Shown: piece after piece, positions 31,464-41,694 of the stretch
Layout: every line of letters starts with the position of its first letter
How positions within the stretch are numbered: position 1 is the stretch's first letter
DNA from: Arthrobacter rhizophilus
GTDB taxonomy: Bacteria; Actinomycetota; Actinomycetes; Actinomycetales; Micrococcaceae
Assembly: GCF_026241105.1 (NCBI RefSeq)
Contig: NZ_JAPFFT010000009.1
Span: forward strand, 106,240-170,239
Direction of reading: 5' to 3'
Length of the DNA stretch: 64,000 bases
Notes under the pieces: generated by a model
Database searches by the model: none
Seen by the model: only the letters and a program-made list of their open reading frames with translations
What the model was told of the DNA's origin: nothing
Made by a program: the position numbers and the translations under genes

Positions 31464-32882
31464 GCGCGCCCTGCTCAAAGACTGGTACCAATAGAACGAG
31501 TCCTTGGGGGTTCTTTCGAGGGTGTCGAAGTCCACATGCACCAGTCCGAAGCGCTGTGAGTATCCGGCGGCCCATTCGAAGTTGTCCAGCAACGTCCACA
31601 CGTAGTAGCCAAGAAGTTCGACGTCGTGGGCGATCCCGCCGGGGGCCGTGGCCCTCAGGGCCTGGCCAAGGTGCGAAGCAAGGTAGCTGATGCGGTCGGC
31701 GTCGTGCACTGGACCCCGGGTGTGGTCCGGTTCCGGGAAGCTCGCGCCGCTCTCCGTGATGAACAGGGGAGGCAGCGCTGCTCCGTAGCGGTCTTTCAGT
31801 TCCCGCAGTAGGATTCCGAGGTGTTCGGGAGCCACAGGCCAGCCAAATCCCGTGGTTTCGTATTCGGGGAAGGCCGCCAGATGGAACGGCAGCTTGGCCA
31901 TCATCTCCGGGGTGTTCCAGTGTCCGCTTCCGTTGCCGCGGCCCGAAGCCACCTTGACGGGGTAGTAGTAGTTCAGGCCGTAGAAATCCAAAGGCTGGTG
32001 GATGGTCTTGAGATCCTCGTCCCGGACCTTGCCCAAGGCCCGGAACCAGGGCCTCACCTGTAGCGGCGGCTTCGGGTACCGCCCCAGGAGGATGGGATCG
32101 GCGTACACCCGGTTGAAGATGAGGTCGAAGGCCTTGGCCATGAGACCGTCTGCAAGCCGCTTGCTTGCCGGCCGGACCGGAGAGTGGACATTGGCTACGC
32201 CAACAGTTCCCGCCACGCCTGCAGCGCGCAGCGCCTGGACGGCCAGGCCGTGCCCCAACAACTGGTGGTGGGCAGCCGGCAACGCATCGAAAAGCAGCCG
32301 CCTGCCGGGAGCGTGGACACCCAGCGCATAACCTTGCAACGCGACCGAAACGGGTTCGTTCAGGGTGACCCATTGCGCCACGCGGTCACCGAAGCGGTGT
32401 GCGGCCGCGGCGGAGTATTCGGCGAACCGTTCCGCCGTCGCCCGGTTCAGCCAGCCGCCGTCGTGCTCCAACGGCAGGGGAGTATCCCAATGGAACAGGG
32501 TCACCATGGGCGAGACCCCGGCCTTCAGGAGTTTGTCGATCAGGCGGTCGTAGAAGTCCAGGCCCTGTTGGTTGATGGGTCCCTTGCCGCCGGGTTGGAT
32601 CCGCGGCCAGGAGAGGGAGAACCGGTAGGAATCCACGCCCAGGTCCTGCATGAGGGCAATGTCCTCGTCCGTCCGGTTGTAGTGGTCGCAGGCGACTGCG
32701 GGGGAGTGGCCGTCGACGATCGCGCCTGGTTTCTCGGCAAAAGCGTCCCAGCTTGACGGTCCGCGTCCATCGGCCGTGAGCGAGCCCTCGATCTGGAAGG
32801 CCGCCGCAGCGACGCCCAAGGTGAAGTCCGGCCGGATGCGGCCTGCAAGATCCCCCACCGTGGCAGCATCTTGGACAGTCAT
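31455..32882 (-). CDS. Family GH1 beta-glucosidase
   Basis: The 475-residue protein has a full GH1 barrel and no signal peptide, so it is cytoplasmic. The acid/base is Glu176 in WVTLNEP and the nucleophile is Glu378 in LFITESG (the family usually reads ITENG). The N-terminal FTLGVAAAAFQIEGSLTADG and DHYNRTDEDIALMQDLGVDSYRFSLSWPRI are typical, as is the C-terminal DNFEWAAGYSQRFGLVHVDF. It should release glucose or similar residues from beta-glucosides imported by the cell. No sugar transporter adjoins it; the nearest is the ABC importer at 46.3-49.6 kb. No regulator gene is adjacent. Confidence 0.92.
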   Translation of the reverse strand: MTVQDAATVGDLAGRIRPDFTLGVAAAAFQIEGSLTADGRGPSSWDAFAEKPGAIVDGHSPAVACDHYNRTDEDIALMQDLGVDSYRFSLSWPRIQPGGKGPINQQGLDFYDRLIDKLLKAGVSPMVTLFHWDTPLPLEHDGGWLNRATAERFAEYSAAAAHRFGDRVAQWVTLNEPVSVALQGYALGVHAPGRRLLFDALPAAHHQLLGHGLAVQALRAAGVAGTVGVANVHSPVRPASKRLADGLMAKAFDLIFNRVYADPILLGRYPKPPLQVRPWFRALGKVRDEDLKTIHQPLDFYGLNYYYPVKVASGRGNGSGHWNTPEMMAKLPFHLAAFPEYETTGFGWPVAPEHLGILLRELKDRYGAALPPLFITESGASFPEPDHTRGPVHDADRISYLASHLGQALRATAPGGIAHDVELLGYYVWTLLDNFEWAAGYSQRFGLVHVDFDTLERTPKDSFYWYQSLSRARRG

Positions 32883-32934
32883 GACCCCATCATCCCGAGC
32901 GCAGAAGCCGATGGCAATGGTCAGGGAGGTTCGA

Positions 32935-32964
32935 TTGGCTTATGCCGGGGAATTCCGGCATACT
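32935..32964 (+). promoter_or_regulatory. Predicted S10 operon promoter
   Basis: TTGGCT (32935-32940) and CATACT (32959-32964) are 18 bp apart, about 300 bases before rpsJ. The remaining leader (32965-33271) is GC-rich with several short complementary segments, for example near 33100-33125 and 33140-33175. S10 leaders in other bacteria are regulated by L4; no specific L4 motif could be identified. Confidence 0.45.
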
Positions 32965-33271
32965 AGGTGAGTTGTTCAAGCGCTTCTTCGTGTCCCGATC
33001 CGGATAATGCCGGGTGTCAGGGTCCAAGCTGAAGCCCAAACATAACCCAGATCTCCAAAGGAATGCGGACGAGTGTGCGTGGAAAATCGCGACACGCCCG
33101 ACCGCGGGGGTCGGTTACACCGGCAAGTTGAGGAACCCGGATCCCTCCGGATTCAGCTTGTGCGGCGGGTGGTAGTACTACTTCAAATGCTTCGGCAGCC
33201 ACATACAACACTTAAGTGAACAGGGCAGCCCTTATTCGAGGGAAGCACAGACTGAAAGAGAGTCAGGCGAC

Positions 33272-33580
33272 ATGGCGGGACAAAAAATCCGCATCCGGCT
33301 GAAGTCATATGACCACGAGGTCATTGATGTTTCAGCGCGGAAGATCGTTGAGACGGTCACGCGCGCAGGCGCAACGGTAGTGGGCCCCGTGCCGCTGCCC
33401 ACGGAGAAGAACATCTACTGCGTGATCCGCTCTCCGCACAAGTACAAGGACAGCCGTGAGCACTTTGAAATGCGTACTCACAAGCGTCTGATCGACATCA
33501 TCGACCCCACGCCCAAGGCTGTCGACTCGCTTATGCGTCTCGACCTGCCGGCCGACGTGAACATCGAAATCAAGCTGTAG
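33272..33580 (+). CDS. rpsJ: 30S ribosomal protein S10
   Basis: 102 residues, typical length. The sequence has [19 protein letters not shown] at the N-terminus, the loop [10 protein letters not shown] and [12 protein letters not shown], ending VNIEIKL. S10 sits in the 30S head and, as NusE, partners NusB in antitermination. It is the first gene of the S10 operon, after a leader of about 300 bases. The start has only a weak Shine-Dalgarno site. Confidence 0.97.
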   Translation: MAGQKIRIRLKSYDHEVIDVSARKIVETVTRAGATVVGPVPLPTEKNIYCVIRSPHKYKDSREHFEMRTHKRLIDIIDPTPKAVDSLMRLDLPADVNIEIKL

Positions 33581-33598
33581 GGAGGTGCTGAGAAAACT

Positions 33599-34249
33599 AT
33601 GACCGCAACCCGTAACGTAAAGGGCCTGCTGGGCACGAAGCTCGGCATGACCCAGGTCTGGGACGAGAACAACAAGCTCATCCCGGTAACTGTCGTCCAG
33701 GCAGACTCCAACGTCATCACCCAGCTGCGCAACGCAGAGACCGATGGCTATGTCGCCGTTCAGATCGGCTACGGCCAGATCGATCCCCGCAAGGTCACCA
33801 AGCCGCTGGCTGGTCACTTTGAAAAGGCTGGCGTAACTCCTCGCCGCCACGTCGTCGAACTGCGCACTGCAGACGCCGCGTCTTACGAACTGGGCCAGGA
33901 GCTTTCTGTTGAGCTCTTCGAAGCCGGTCAGAAGATCGACGTCGTCGGCACCAGCAAGGGTAAAGGCTTCGCCGGTGTTATGAAGCGTCACGGCTTCCAC
34001 GGTGTTGGAGCCTCCCACGGTGCGCACAAGAACCACCGCAAGCCCGGTTCCATCGGTGGCGCATCCACCCCGAGCCGCGTCTTCAAGGGTCTGAAAATGG
34101 CCGGCCGCATGGGCGCAGAACGTCACACTACGCTGAACCTCACGGTTCACGCTGTTGACGTTGAGAAGTCGCTGCTCCTTATCAAGGGTGCCGTCCCCGG
34201 TGCCCGCGGCCAGGTCGTCCTCGTACGCACCGCCGTGAAGGGAGCCTAG
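33599..34249 (+). CDS. rplC: 50S ribosomal protein L3
   Basis: 216 residues. Typical features are [17 protein letters not shown] at the N-terminus, the loop [16 protein letters not shown] with [16 protein letters not shown], and [14 protein letters not shown]3 nucleates 50S assembly and approaches the peptidyl transferase centre. GGGAGGTG lies 11 bases upstream, after the rpsJ stop. The 4-base gap to rplD suggests coupling. Confidence 0.97.
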   Translation: MTATRNVKGLLGTKLGMTQVWDENNKLIPVTVVQADSNVITQLRNAETDGYVAVQIGYGQIDPRKVTKPLAGHFEKAGVTPRRHVVELRTADAASYELGQELSVELFEAGQKIDVVGTSKGKGFAGVMKRHGFHGVGASHGAHKNHRKPGSIGGASTPSRVFKGLKMAGRMGAERHTTLNLTVHAVDVEKSLLLIKGAVPGARGQVVLVRTAVKGA

Positions 34250-34253
34250 TTCA

Positions 34254-34871
34254 ATGACTAGCACTGTCAAGGTAGACCTGCCTGCAGAGATCTTCGACGT
34301 CCAGACCAACGTGCCGCTGCTGCACCAGGTCGTCGTCGCACAGCTCGCTGCTGCTCGCCAGGGTACCCACAAGACCAAGACCCGCGCCGAAGTTTCCGGT
34401 GCTGGCCGCAAGCCGTTCAAGCAGAAGGGCACCGGCCGCGCCCGTCAGGGTTCCATCCGTGCTCCTCACATGACCGGTGGTGGCATTGTCCACGGCCCGA
34501 CGCCGCGTGACTACAGCCAGCGCACCCCCAAGAAGATGAAGGCTGCCGCACTGCGTGGCGCCCTGTCTGACCGCGCCCGTAACGGTCGCATCCACGTCAT
34601 TGCCGATCTGGTCGCGGGCACCAAGCCCTCCTCCAAGGAAGCACTGGCCGCGCTGAAGTCAGTCTCCGAGCGCAAGAACCTGCTCGTTGTTATCGAGCGC
34701 GCCAACGATGTTGCGGCACTGTCGGTGCGCAACCTCACAGATGTTCACGTTCTGTACGCAGACCAGCTGAACACCTACGACGTGCTGGTTGCCGACGACG
34801 TGGTCTTCACCAAGGCTGCTTTCGAGGCTTTCATCGCTGACAAGGCAAAGAACGAGGAGGATGCCAAGTGA
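34254..34871 (+). CDS. rplD: 50S ribosomal protein L4
   Basis: 205 residues. The N-terminal extended arm ([30 protein letters not shown], shortened here) and the basic [17 protein letters not shown] lead to the C-terminal domain. L4 lines the exit tunnel near the macrolide site and in other bacteria represses the S10 operon. Its stop overlaps the rplW start by the sequence GTGA. Confidence 0.97.
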   Translation: MTSTVKVDLPAEIFDVQTNVPLLHQVVVAQLAAARQGTHKTKTRAEVSGAGRKPFKQKGTGRARQGSIRAPHMTGGGIVHGPTPRDYSQRTPKKMKAAALRGALSDRARNGRIHVIADLVAGTKPSSKEALAALKSVSERKNLLVVIERANDVAALSVRNLTDVHVLYADQLNTYDVLVADDVVFTKAAFEAFIADKAKNEEDAK

Positions 34872-35173
34872 GTGCAGCCACCATCAAAGACCCGCGCGAC
34901 GTCGTCATTGCACCCGTCGTTTCGGAAAAGAGCTACGGCCTGATCGACGAGGGCAAGTACACCTTCCTGGTGGACCCCCGCTCGAACAAGACCGAGATCA
35001 AGCTGGCCGTGGAGAAGATTTTCTCCGTCAAGGTCGAATCGATCAACACCATCAACCGTGCCGGTAAGCGCAAGCGCACCAAATTCGGATGGGGTCAGCG
35101 CAAGAGCACCAAGCGTGCAATTGTCACCCTCAAAGAAGGCACTATCGACATCTTCGGCGGTCCGCTCGCGTAG
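34868..35173 (+). CDS. rplW: 50S ribosomal protein L23
   Basis: 101 residues from GTG 34868, overlapping the rplD stop by four bases. The family core is [39 protein letters not shown] and the basic loop [21 protein letters not shown]23 forms the docking site at the tunnel exit for trigger factor and the signal recognition particle. Confidence 0.96.
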   Translation: MSAATIKDPRDVVIAPVVSEKSYGLIDEGKYTFLVDPRSNKTEIKLAVEKIFSVKVESINTINRAGKRKRTKFGWGQRKSTKRAIVTLKEGTIDIFGGPLA

Positions 35174-35202
35174 CGGAGACCACTTTAACGAGGAAATGAA
35201 TT

Positions 35203-36042
35203 ATGGGAATCCGTAAATACAAGCCGACTACCCCGGGCCGTCGCGGCTCGAGCGTAGCCGACTTCTCCGAAATCACGCGATCGACTCCGGAAAAGTCGTT
35301 GCTGCGTCCGCTGCACAAGACTGGCGGCCGCAACAACACCGGTAAGATCACTACCCGTCACAAGGGTGGTGGACACAAGCGCCAGTACCGTCTGATCGAC
35401 TTCCGTCGCCACGACAAGGACGGCGTCAACGCCCGCGTTGCCGAAATCGAGTACGATCCGAACCGCACGGCTCGCATCGCCCTCCTGCACTACGTTGATG
35501 GCACCAAGCGTTACATCATCGCCCCGAACAAGCTGTCCCAGGGTGACTTCGTCGAGGCAGGCCCTGACGCTGACATCAAGCCGGGCAACAACCTGCCGCT
35601 GCGCAACATCCCGGTTGGTACCACCATCCACGCAGTTGAACTGCGTCCGGGTGGCGGCGCCAAGATGGCCCGTTCCGCAGGTGCTTCGGTTCAGCTCGTC
35701 GCCAAGGAAGGCCGTTTCGCCCAGCTGCGTCTGCCCTCCGGTGAAATCCGCAACGTTGACGTGCGCTGCCGCGCAACCGTCGGCGAGGTCGGCAACGCCG
35801 AGCAGTCGAACATCAACTGGGGTAAGGCCGGCCGTATGCGCTGGAAGGGCGTTCGCCCGACCGTCCGTGGTGTCGCCATGAACCCGGTCGATCACCCGCA
35901 CGGTGGTGGTGAAGGCAAGACTTCCGGTGGACGTCACCCGGTCAACCCGAACGGTAAGCGTGAAGGCCGCACCCGCCGCCCCAACAAAGAGAGCGACAAG
36001 CTTATTGTTCGTCGCCGCCGTACTGGCAAGAACAAGCGATAG
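35203..36042 (+). CDS. rplB: 50S ribosomal protein L2
   Basis: 279 residues. The N-terminal [21 protein letters not shown], the Arg/His-rich [16 protein letters not shown] and the C-terminal [22 protein letters not shown] are intact, including the histidine needed for peptidyl transferase activity. L2 binds 23S rRNA domain IV and bridges to 16S. GAGGAA precedes the start. Confidence 0.98.
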   Translation: MGIRKYKPTTPGRRGSSVADFSEITRSTPEKSLLRPLHKTGGRNNTGKITTRHKGGGHKRQYRLIDFRRHDKDGVNARVAEIEYDPNRTARIALLHYVDGTKRYIIAPNKLSQGDFVEAGPDADIKPGNNLPLRNIPVGTTIHAVELRPGGGAKMARSAGASVQLVAKEGRFAQLRLPSGEIRNVDVRCRATVGEVGNAEQSNINWGKAGRMRWKGVRPTVRGVAMNPVDHPHGGGEGKTSGGRHPVNPNGKREGRTRRPNKESDKLIVRRRRTGKNKR

Positions 36043-36054
36043 GAGCCTGGACAC

Positions 36055-36336
36055 ATGCCACGCAGCCTGAAAAAAGGTCCTTTCGTAGACCAGCACCTCT
36101 TTGTAAAGGTCGCCAGGGAAAACGAAAAGGGCACCAAGAACGTCATCAAGACCTGGTCCCGCCGTTCGATGATCGTCCCGGACATGCTGGGTCACACGAT
36201 TGCCGTTCACGATGGACGCAAGCACATTCCGGTGTTTGTCACTGAGTCGATGGTCGGGCACAAGCTCGGCGAATTCGCTCCCACGCGGACATTCCGCGGC
36301 CATGTCAAGGACGACCGTAAGGGCAAGCGCCGCTAA
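36055..36336 (+). CDS. rpsS: 30S ribosomal protein S19
   Basis: 93 residues, typical. It contains [49 protein letters not shown] split by turn, and [18 protein letters not shown]19 sits in the 30S head near the A-site tRNA. It starts 12 bases after rplB with AGGAG in the gap. Confidence 0.97.
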   Translation: MPRSLKKGPFVDQHLFVKVARENEKGTKNVIKTWSRRSMIVPDMLGHTIAVHDGRKHIPVFVTESMVGHKLGEFAPTRTFRGHVKDDRKGKRR

Positions 36337-36374
36337 GGCGCTGGCTCTACGGCTTAGACGAGAGAAGGAAAGCA

Positions 36375-36740
36375 ATGGAAGCCAAGGCTATTGCGCGTCA
36401 CATCCGCGTAACGCCTATGAAGGCCCGGCGCGTCGTCAACCTTGTTCGTGGTAAGCAAGCGAATGAGGCTCTGGCAATTCTGAAGTTCGCCGAACAGGCA
36501 GCTTCGGAGCCGGTATTCAAGGTAGTTCAGTCGGCAATGGCAAACGCACGGGTCCTCGCGGACCGCGACGGCGTTGCCTTTGACGAAGGAGACCTCTACA
36601 TCAGCGAAGCGTTTGTTGATGAAGGCCCGACCATGAAGCGGTTCCAGCCGCGTGCTCAGGGTCGCGCATTTCAGATCAAGAAGCGCACGAGCCACATCAC
36701 CGTGGTAGTCGCTACCCCGGAGAAAGAGGAGGCTCGCTAA
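36375..36740 (+). CDS. rplV: 50S ribosomal protein L22
   Basis: 121 residues. Family features include [21 protein letters not shown] at the N-terminus and the beta-hairpin loop [18 protein letters not shown] that reaches into the exit tunnel near the macrolide site. The loop looks wild type, with no insertion or deletion. The rpsC start follows directly, with no gap. Confidence 0.97.
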   Translation: MEAKAIARHIRVTPMKARRVVNLVRGKQANEALAILKFAEQAASEPVFKVVQSAMANARVLADRDGVAFDEGDLYISEAFVDEGPTMKRFQPRAQGRAFQIKKRTSHITVVVATPEKEEAR

Positions 36741-37577
36741 GTGGGACAGAAAGTAAACCCGCACGGGTTCCGACTCGGCATCACCACCGATCACGTATCG
36801 CACTGGTTTGCTGACAGCACCAAGGCTGGCCAGCGGTACAAGGACTTCGTCCGCGAAGACATCCGCATCCGCCAGCTCATGTCCACGGGCATGGAGCGCG
36901 CTGGTATCGCCAAGGTCGAAATCGAGCGCACCCGTGACCGTGTCCGCGTGGACATCCACACGGCTCGCCCGGGCATCGTCATCGGCCGCCGCGGTGCAGA
37001 AGCGGACCGCATTCGCGGCGAGCTCGAAAAGCTCACCGGCAAGCAGGTCCAGCTGAACATCCTCGAGGTCAAGAACCCCGAGATGGAAGCCCAGCTTGTT
37101 GCCCAGGGCGTTGCCGAGCAGCTGACTTCCCGCGTGGCTTTCCGCCGTGCGATGAAGAAGGCCATGCAGTCCGCACAGCGCGCGGGTGCCAAGGGTATCC
37201 GTATCGCTTGCTCCGGTCGACTGGGTGGTGCAGAAATGTCCCGCTCGGAGTTCTACCGCGAAGGCCGTGTGCCCCTGCACACCCTGCGTGCGAACATCGA
37301 CTACGGCTTCTACGAGGCCAAGACCACCTTCGGCCGCATCGGCGTGAAGGTCTGGATCTACAAGGGCGACGTCACCGCCAAGGAACTGGCTCAGCAGGCA
37401 GCTGCTGCTCCGTCCCGCGGCCGCGGTCCCAGCGACCGCCCGGGCCGCCCGGGTGGCGCAGACCGTGGTGACCGCCGTCGTCGTACCGACCGTCCGGCAG
37501 CGGACGCAGCACCTGTTGCTGCGGAGGCTCCGGCAGCTGAAGCTGCTGCTCCCGCGGCAGAAGGAGGACAGGCTTAA
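36741..37577 (+). CDS. rpsC: 30S ribosomal protein S3
   Basis: 278 residues from GTG 36741, immediately after the rplV stop. The KH domain has the signature [21 protein letters not shown], and the C-terminal domain holds [27 protein letters not shown]. After about residue 212 comes an extra tail, first Arg/Gly-rich ([15 protein letters not shown]), then Ala/Glu-rich, that E. coli S3 lacks. S3 lines the mRNA entry channel. Confidence 0.97.
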   Translation: MGQKVNPHGFRLGITTDHVSHWFADSTKAGQRYKDFVREDIRIRQLMSTGMERAGIAKVEIERTRDRVRVDIHTARPGIVIGRRGAEADRIRGELEKLTGKQVQLNILEVKNPEMEAQLVAQGVAEQLTSRVAFRRAMKKAMQSAQRAGAKGIRIACSGRLGGAEMSRSEFYREGRVPLHTLRANIDYGFYEAKTTFGRIGVKVWIYKGDVTAKELAQQAAAAPSRGRGPSDRPGRPGGADRGDRRRRTDRPAADAAPVAAEAPAAEAAAPAAEGGQA

Positions 37578-37994
37578 ATGCTTATCCCACGTCGAGTCAA
37601 GCACCGTAAGCAGCACCACCCGGGTCGTTCCGGCGCTGCAACGGGCGGCACCAAGGTCACTTTCGGTGAGTACGGCATCCAGGCCCTGAGCCCGGCCTAC
37701 GTCACGAACCGTCAGATCGAGTCTGCCCGTATCGCGATGACCCGCCACATCAAGCGTGGCGGCAAGGTCTGGATCAACATCTATCCGGACCGTCCGCTGA
37801 CGAAGAAGCCGGCCGAAACCCGCATGGGTTCCGGTAAGGGTTCTCCGGAATGGTGGGTCGCAAACGTCAAGCCGGGCCGGGTTCTCTTTGAGATCGCCGG
37901 TGTCGAAGAATCGGTTGCTCGCGAGGCACTGCGCCTGGCAATCCACAAGCTCCCGTTGAAGGCACGCATTCTGCGTCGCGAAGGTGGTGAATAG
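37578..37994 (+). CDS. rplP: 50S ribosomal protein L16
   Basis: 138 residues, starting at the base after the rpsC stop. [37 protein letters not shown] and [23 protein letters not shown] are characteristic. L16 contacts the A-site tRNA elbow and is required for late 50S assembly. rpmC follows after two bases. Confidence 0.97.
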   Translation: MLIPRRVKHRKQHHPGRSGAATGGTKVTFGEYGIQALSPAYVTNRQIESARIAMTRHIKRGGKVWINIYPDRPLTKKPAETRMGSGKGSPEWWVANVKPGRVLFEIAGVEESVAREALRLAIHKLPLKARILRREGGE

Positions 37995-37996
37995 AA

Positions 37997-38320
37997 ATGG
38001 CAGTAGGATCCAAGGAACTTGCATCCGCACAACTGGACGGTTTCGACAACGAGCGACTCGTTGAAGAACTCCGCAAGGCCAAGGAAGAGCTGTTCAACCT
38101 GCGTTTCCAGTCCGCCACCGGTCAGCTGGAGAACCACGGTCGTCTGCGCGCGGTAAAGAAGGACATCGCACGCATCTACACCGTTCTCCGTGAGCGCGAG
38201 CTGGGCATTCGTGCCGAGGTTGCCGCGCCGGTTGTGGAAGCCAAGGAAGAAAAGAAGTCCAAGAAGGCAGAAGCCAAGGCTGAAAGGGCCGAAGCTGAGG
38301 CTGGAGAGGACGCCAAGTGA
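37997..38320 (+). CDS. rpmC: 50S ribosomal protein L29
   Basis: 107 residues, longer than the usual 60-70. Residues 1-75 are standard L29 ([33 protein letters not shown], split here by helices). The last 30 or so form a Lys/Glu/Ala-rich charged tail. L29 lies beside L23 at the tunnel exit, so the tail could reach nascent-chain factors, which is speculation. Its stop overlaps the rpsQ GTG start. Confidence 0.95.
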   Translation: MAVGSKELASAQLDGFDNERLVEELRKAKEELFNLRFQSATGQLENHGRLRAVKKDIARIYTVLRERELGIRAEVAAPVVEAKEEKKSKKAEAKAERAEAEAGEDAK

Positions 38321-38616
38321 GCGAACAGAAGGAAACTGTGACGGAAGCAGCAGCCAGCGCTGAACAGCGCGGTTACCGTAAGACGCGTCGCGGATACGTG
38401 GTCTCTGACAAGATGGAAAAGACCATCGTTATTCAGGTTGAAGACCGCGTGAAGCACGCTCTGTACGGCAAGGTCATTCGCCGCACCTCGAAGATCAAGG
38501 CTCACGACGAGCAGAACACTGCCGGCATCGGCGACCTCGTTCTGATCGCGGAGACCCGCCCGCTGTCCGCTACCAAGCGGTGGCGCCTGGTCGAGATCCT
38601 CGAAAAGGCTAAGTAA
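38317..38616 (+). CDS. rpsQ: 30S ribosomal protein S17
   Basis: 99 residues from GTG 38317, overlapping rpmC by four bases. After an N-terminal extension of about 20 residues the core reads [22 protein letters not shown] and [23 protein letters not shown]17 binds 16S rRNA helices in the body and is needed early in 30S assembly. A terminator follows, so it ends the S10 operon. Confidence 0.96.
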   Translation: MSEQKETVTEAAASAEQRGYRKTRRGYVVSDKMEKTIVIQVEDRVKHALYGKVIRRTSKIKAHDEQNTAGIGDLVLIAETRPLSATKRWRLVEILEKAK

Positions 38617-38657
38617 TCCCGCGTCGGGCTTATGCCCGGCAGCGATATGGATTGGCA

Positions 38658-38695
38658 GGAAAGGCCCGTGTTCCGGAAGGAATGCGGGCCTTTCC
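38658..38695 (+). terminator. Terminator between S10 and spc operons
   Basis: GGAAAGGCCCG (38658-38668) pairs with CGGGCCTTTCC (38685-38695). It is followed by GCGTTTCGG. This separates rpsQ from rplN, which in many bacteria are read through. Confidence 0.75.
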
Positions 38696-38699
38696 GCGT

Positions 38700-38729
38700 T
38701 TCGGTCCTTAGCATAAAGCGTGCTAGGAT
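38700..38729 (+). promoter_or_regulatory. Predicted spc operon promoter (rplN)
   Basis: An extended -10 element TGCTAGGAT has TAGGAT at 38724-38729; TTCGGT at 38700-38705 lies 18 bp before it. It follows the terminator, so rplN and later genes have their own promoter. The rest of 38730-38966, a leader of about 230 bases, has no other clear signal. Confidence 0.45.
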
Positions 38730-38966
38730 ATTGAGTTTGTATGGCGCCAGTTGTGCGTCGACAACTACCTCGTAAACAATCGTGCCGCGGCATACTGCCC
38801 CGCGCAGCTATTTCCGCAAGGGAAGCTGATGCTGGCGGCACGGGAGTTTAGGCTTGCTCTGGCAAAATCCAGGCAGGTCAAGAGACACCCCGATCATCCG
38901 TTCCGCAAGGCTCATTCCGTATGCTCCATTTCGGTCTGAGAACCGGCGCGACGCAAGGAGTAAAAA

Positions 38967-39335
38967 TTGATTCAGCAGGAGTCGCGACTGAAGGTCGCCG
39001 ACAACACGGGTGCTAAGGAAATCCTTACCATTCGCGTTCTCGGCGGATCCGGCCGTCGCTACGCAGGCATTGGCGACGTCATCGTCGCAACCGTCAAGGA
39101 CGCTATCCCTGGCGGCAACGTAAAGAAGGGTGACGTCGTTAAGGCTGTCATCGTTCGTACCAAGAAGGAACGCCGCCGTGCGGATGGTTCCTACATCAAG
39201 TTTGACGAGAACGCAGCTGTGATTCTGAAGAACGACGGCGACCCCCGCGGTACCCGTATCTTCGGCCCGGTTGGTCGTGAGCTCCGTGACAAGAAGTTCA
39301 TGAAGATCGTCTCCCTGGCCCCGGAGGTGCTTTAG
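38967..39335 (+). CDS. rplN: 50S ribosomal protein L14
   Basis: 122 residues from TTG 38967 with GCAAGGAG upstream; [18 protein letters not shown] is the family's standard N-terminus, so the TTG is right. The C-terminal [29 protein letters not shown] is complete across its span. L14 makes an intersubunit bridge. It opens the spc operon and is followed after 3 bases by rplX. Confidence 0.97.
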   Translation: MIQQESRLKVADNTGAKEILTIRVLGGSGRRYAGIGDVIVATVKDAIPGGNVKKGDVVKAVIVRTKKERRRADGSYIKFDENAAVILKNDGDPRGTRIFGPVGRELRDKKFMKIVSLAPEVL

Positions 39336-39338
39336 TCC

Positions 39339-39698
39339 ATGGCTAAAATCAAGAAGGGTGACCTCGTTCAGGTCATCACCGGTGCCAAGCAGGAGCGCGG
39401 CGGCGACCGCGGCAAGCAGGGCAAGGTTTTGCGCGTTTACCCGGAAGCGAACCGCGTTCTGGTAGAAGGCATCAACCGCGTCACCAAGCACACCAAGGTC
39501 GGTCAGTCGCAGCGCGGCACCAAGACTGGTGGGATCGAGGTCGTTGAGGCCTCGATTCACGTCTCCAACGTTGCTCTTGTTGACCCCTCGACCAAGAAGC
39601 CGACCCGCGTTGGTTTCCGCCTCGAGACCGTTGAGAAGGACGGCAACTCCAAGACCGTTCGTATCCGCGTGTCCAAGGCATCCGGGAAGGACATCTAA
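39339..39698 (+). CDS. rplX: 50S ribosomal protein L24
   Basis: 119 residues. A KOW motif ([28 protein letters not shown], split) is followed by [19 protein letters not shown] and a basic C-terminus. L24 starts 50S assembly and lies at the tunnel exit. Its stop shares an A with the rplE start (TAATG). Confidence 0.96.
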   Translation: MAKIKKGDLVQVITGAKQERGGDRGKQGKVLRVYPEANRVLVEGINRVTKHTKVGQSQRGTKTGGIEVVEASIHVSNVALVDPSTKKPTRVGFRLETVEKDGNSKTVRIRVSKASGKDI

Positions 39699-40276
39699 TG
39701 ACTGAGACTCTCGAGACTCCGGTGAAGATCGTTCCGCGTCTGAAGACGAAGTACGCCGATTCCATCAAGCAGACCCTGGTTGAGGAATTCAAGTACCAGA
39801 ACGTGAACCAGGTTCCCCGCCTGGTGAAGGTTGTTGTGAACATGGGTGTTGGAGATGCCGCCAAGGACTCCAAACTGATCGACGGCGCTGTCCGCGACCT
39901 CACCCTGATCACCGGCCAGAAGCCACAGGTAACCAAGGCCCGCAAGTCCATCGCCCAGTTCAAGCTGCGCGAAGGCATGCCCATCGGTGCACACGCAACT
40001 CTGCGTGGAGACCGCATGTGGGAATTCGTGGACCGCCTCGTGACCCTCGCGCTGCCCCGTATCCGCGACTTCCGCGGCCTCAGCGGCAAGCAGTTCGACG
40101 GCAACGGCAACTACACCTTCGGTCTGACCGAGCAGGTTATGTTCCACGAGATCAACCAGGACTCCATCGACCGCGTACGCGGCATGGACATCACGGTTGT
40201 CACCACGGCAAAGACCGATGACGAAGGCCGCGCGCTGCTCAAGGCGCTTGGCTTCCCGTTCAAATCCGAAGACTAA
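39698..40276 (+). CDS. rplE: 50S ribosomal protein L5
   Basis: 192 residues from ATG 39698, coupled to rplX. The core has [42 protein letters not shown] and [20 protein letters not shown]5 binds 5S rRNA and P-site tRNA. In most bacteria rpsN follows; here the next gene is rpsH after 77 bases, with no S14 gene in between. Confidence 0.97.
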   Translation: MTETLETPVKIVPRLKTKYADSIKQTLVEEFKYQNVNQVPRLVKVVVNMGVGDAAKDSKLIDGAVRDLTLITGQKPQVTKARKSIAQFKLREGMPIGAHATLRGDRMWEFVDRLVTLALPRIRDFRGLSGKQFDGNGNYTFGLTEQVMFHEINQDSIDRVRGMDITVVTTAKTDDEGRALLKALGFPFKSED

Positions 40277-40353
40277 CAACTACGTAGTAGGTCCGGCCGC
40301 GGCTGCTTGATCAGCCAACGCGGAAACCATTACGAGGAAGGGCAAGAGCCCAA

Positions 40354-40752
40354 ATGACTATGACAGATCCTGTCGCAGACATGCTTACGCGTCTGCGCAA
40401 CGCCAACTCGGCATACCACGACACCGTGAGCATGCCGTACAGCAAGCTCAAGGCACGCGTTGCCGACATCCTGAAGGCAGAAGGCTACATCGCTGCCTGG
40501 AAGGAAGAGGAAGCCGAAGTCGGCAAGAAGCTGACCATCGACCTCAAGTTCGGTCCGAACCGCGAGCGTTCGATTGCTGGTGTCCGCCGCATTTCCAAGC
40601 CTGGTCTCCGCGTTTACGCGAAGTCCACCAACCTGCCTCACGTGCTGGGTGGCCTGGGTATCGCAATCCTGTCCACCTCTTCCGGCCTCCTGACTGACAA
40701 GCAGGCCGGCAAGAAGGGCGTGGGCGGCGAAGTCCTCGCGTACGTCTGGTAA
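40354..40752 (+). CDS. rpsH: 30S ribosomal protein S8
   Basis: 132 residues from ATG 40354, with a second ATG six bases on as an alternative. The sequence has [42 protein letters not shown] and the C-terminal [12 protein letters not shown]8 binds the 16S central domain and represses the spc operon in E. coli. It follows rplE directly because rpsN is absent. Confidence 0.97.
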   Translation: MTMTDPVADMLTRLRNANSAYHDTVSMPYSKLKARVADILKAEGYIAAWKEEEAEVGKKLTIDLKFGPNRERSIAGVRRISKPGLRVYAKSTNLPHVLGGLGIAILSTSSGLLTDKQAGKKGVGGEVLAYVW

Positions 40753-40770
40753 CGGGAAAGGAAGAGAATA

Positions 40771-41307
40771 ATGTCACGTATTGGACGTCTCCCCATCACC
40801 GTTCCTGCCGGCGTTGAAGTCAAGGTTGATGGCTCTGTCATCAACGTCAAGGGCACCAAAGGCGAGCTGAGCCACACTGTAGCCAGCCCGATCGAGGTCA
40901 CCTTGGACGAGAGCACCTTGACTGTCACCCGCCCGAACGACGAGCGCACTTCGCGTTCCCTGCACGGCCTGACCCGCACCCTGATCGCAAACATGATCGA
41001 GGGCGTCACCAAGGGCTACGAGAAGAAGCTTGAAATCGTAGGCACTGGTTACCGTGTTCAGGCCAAGGGTTCTGACCTTGAGTTCGCTCTCGGATTCAGC
41101 CACCCGGTCAATGTCTCCGCTCCGGAAGGCATCACCTTCACGGTGGAGGGGCCGACCAAGCTCTCCGTCGCTGGTATCTCCAAGCAGCAGGTCGGCGAGG
41201 TTGCTGCCAACATTCGCAAGCTGCGCAAGCCCGACCCCTACAAGGGCAAGGGTGTCCGTTACGCCGGCGAAGTTATCCGCCGCAAGGTCGGAAAGGCTGG
41301 TAAGTAA
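40771..41307 (+). CDS. rplF: 50S ribosomal protein L6
   Basis: 178 residues. The conserved segments are [46 protein letters not shown] and [27 protein letters not shown], read in parts. L6 lies near the sarcin-ricin loop. AAGGAAGAG lies just upstream, and rplR follows after 3 bases. Confidence 0.97.
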   Translation: MSRIGRLPITVPAGVEVKVDGSVINVKGTKGELSHTVASPIEVTLDESTLTVTRPNDERTSRSLHGLTRTLIANMIEGVTKGYEKKLEIVGTGYRVQAKGSDLEFALGFSHPVNVSAPEGITFTVEGPTKLSVAGISKQQVGEVAANIRKLRKPDPYKGKGVRYAGEVIRRKVGKAGK

Positions 41308-41310
41308 ACC

Positions 41311-41694
41311 ATGGCCATCGCAATTAACAAGAAGCGTACGAACAAGAGCAAGTCTGCTGCACGCAGCCGTCGCCAGCTTCGTATCCGCAAGCGCATCACC
41401 GGCACGGCTGTTCGTCCTCGTCTGGTCGTCAACCGCTCCGCACGCCACATCTTCGTCCAGGTTGTCGATGACAGCAAGGGTGTAACCGTGGCTTCCGCTT
41501 CCACGCTGGAAGCTGACCTTCGTGCACTCGATGGCGACAAGACTGCCAAGGCCAAGCGCGTCGGCGAGCTCGTTGCAGAGCGTGCCAAGGCTGCAGGCAT
41601 TGAAGCTGTTGTCTTCGACCGCGGTGGTAACAAGTACCACGGCCGCATCGCCGCCGTCGCTGACGGTGCACGCGAAGGTGGGCTGGCACTGTGA
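41311..41694 (+). CDS. rplR: 50S ribosomal protein L18
   Basis: 127 residues. An Arg/Lys-rich N-terminus ([20 protein letters not shown]) precedes the 5S rRNA-binding core ([20 protein letters not shown]) and the C-terminal [21 protein letters not shown]. Its stop overlaps the rpsE GTG start. Confidence 0.97.
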   Translation: MAIAINKKRTNKSKSAARSRRQLRIRKRITGTAVRPRLVVNRSARHIFVQVVDDSKGVTVASASTLEADLRALDGDKTAKAKRVGELVAERAKAAGIEAVVFDRGGNKYHGRIAAVADGAREGGLAL

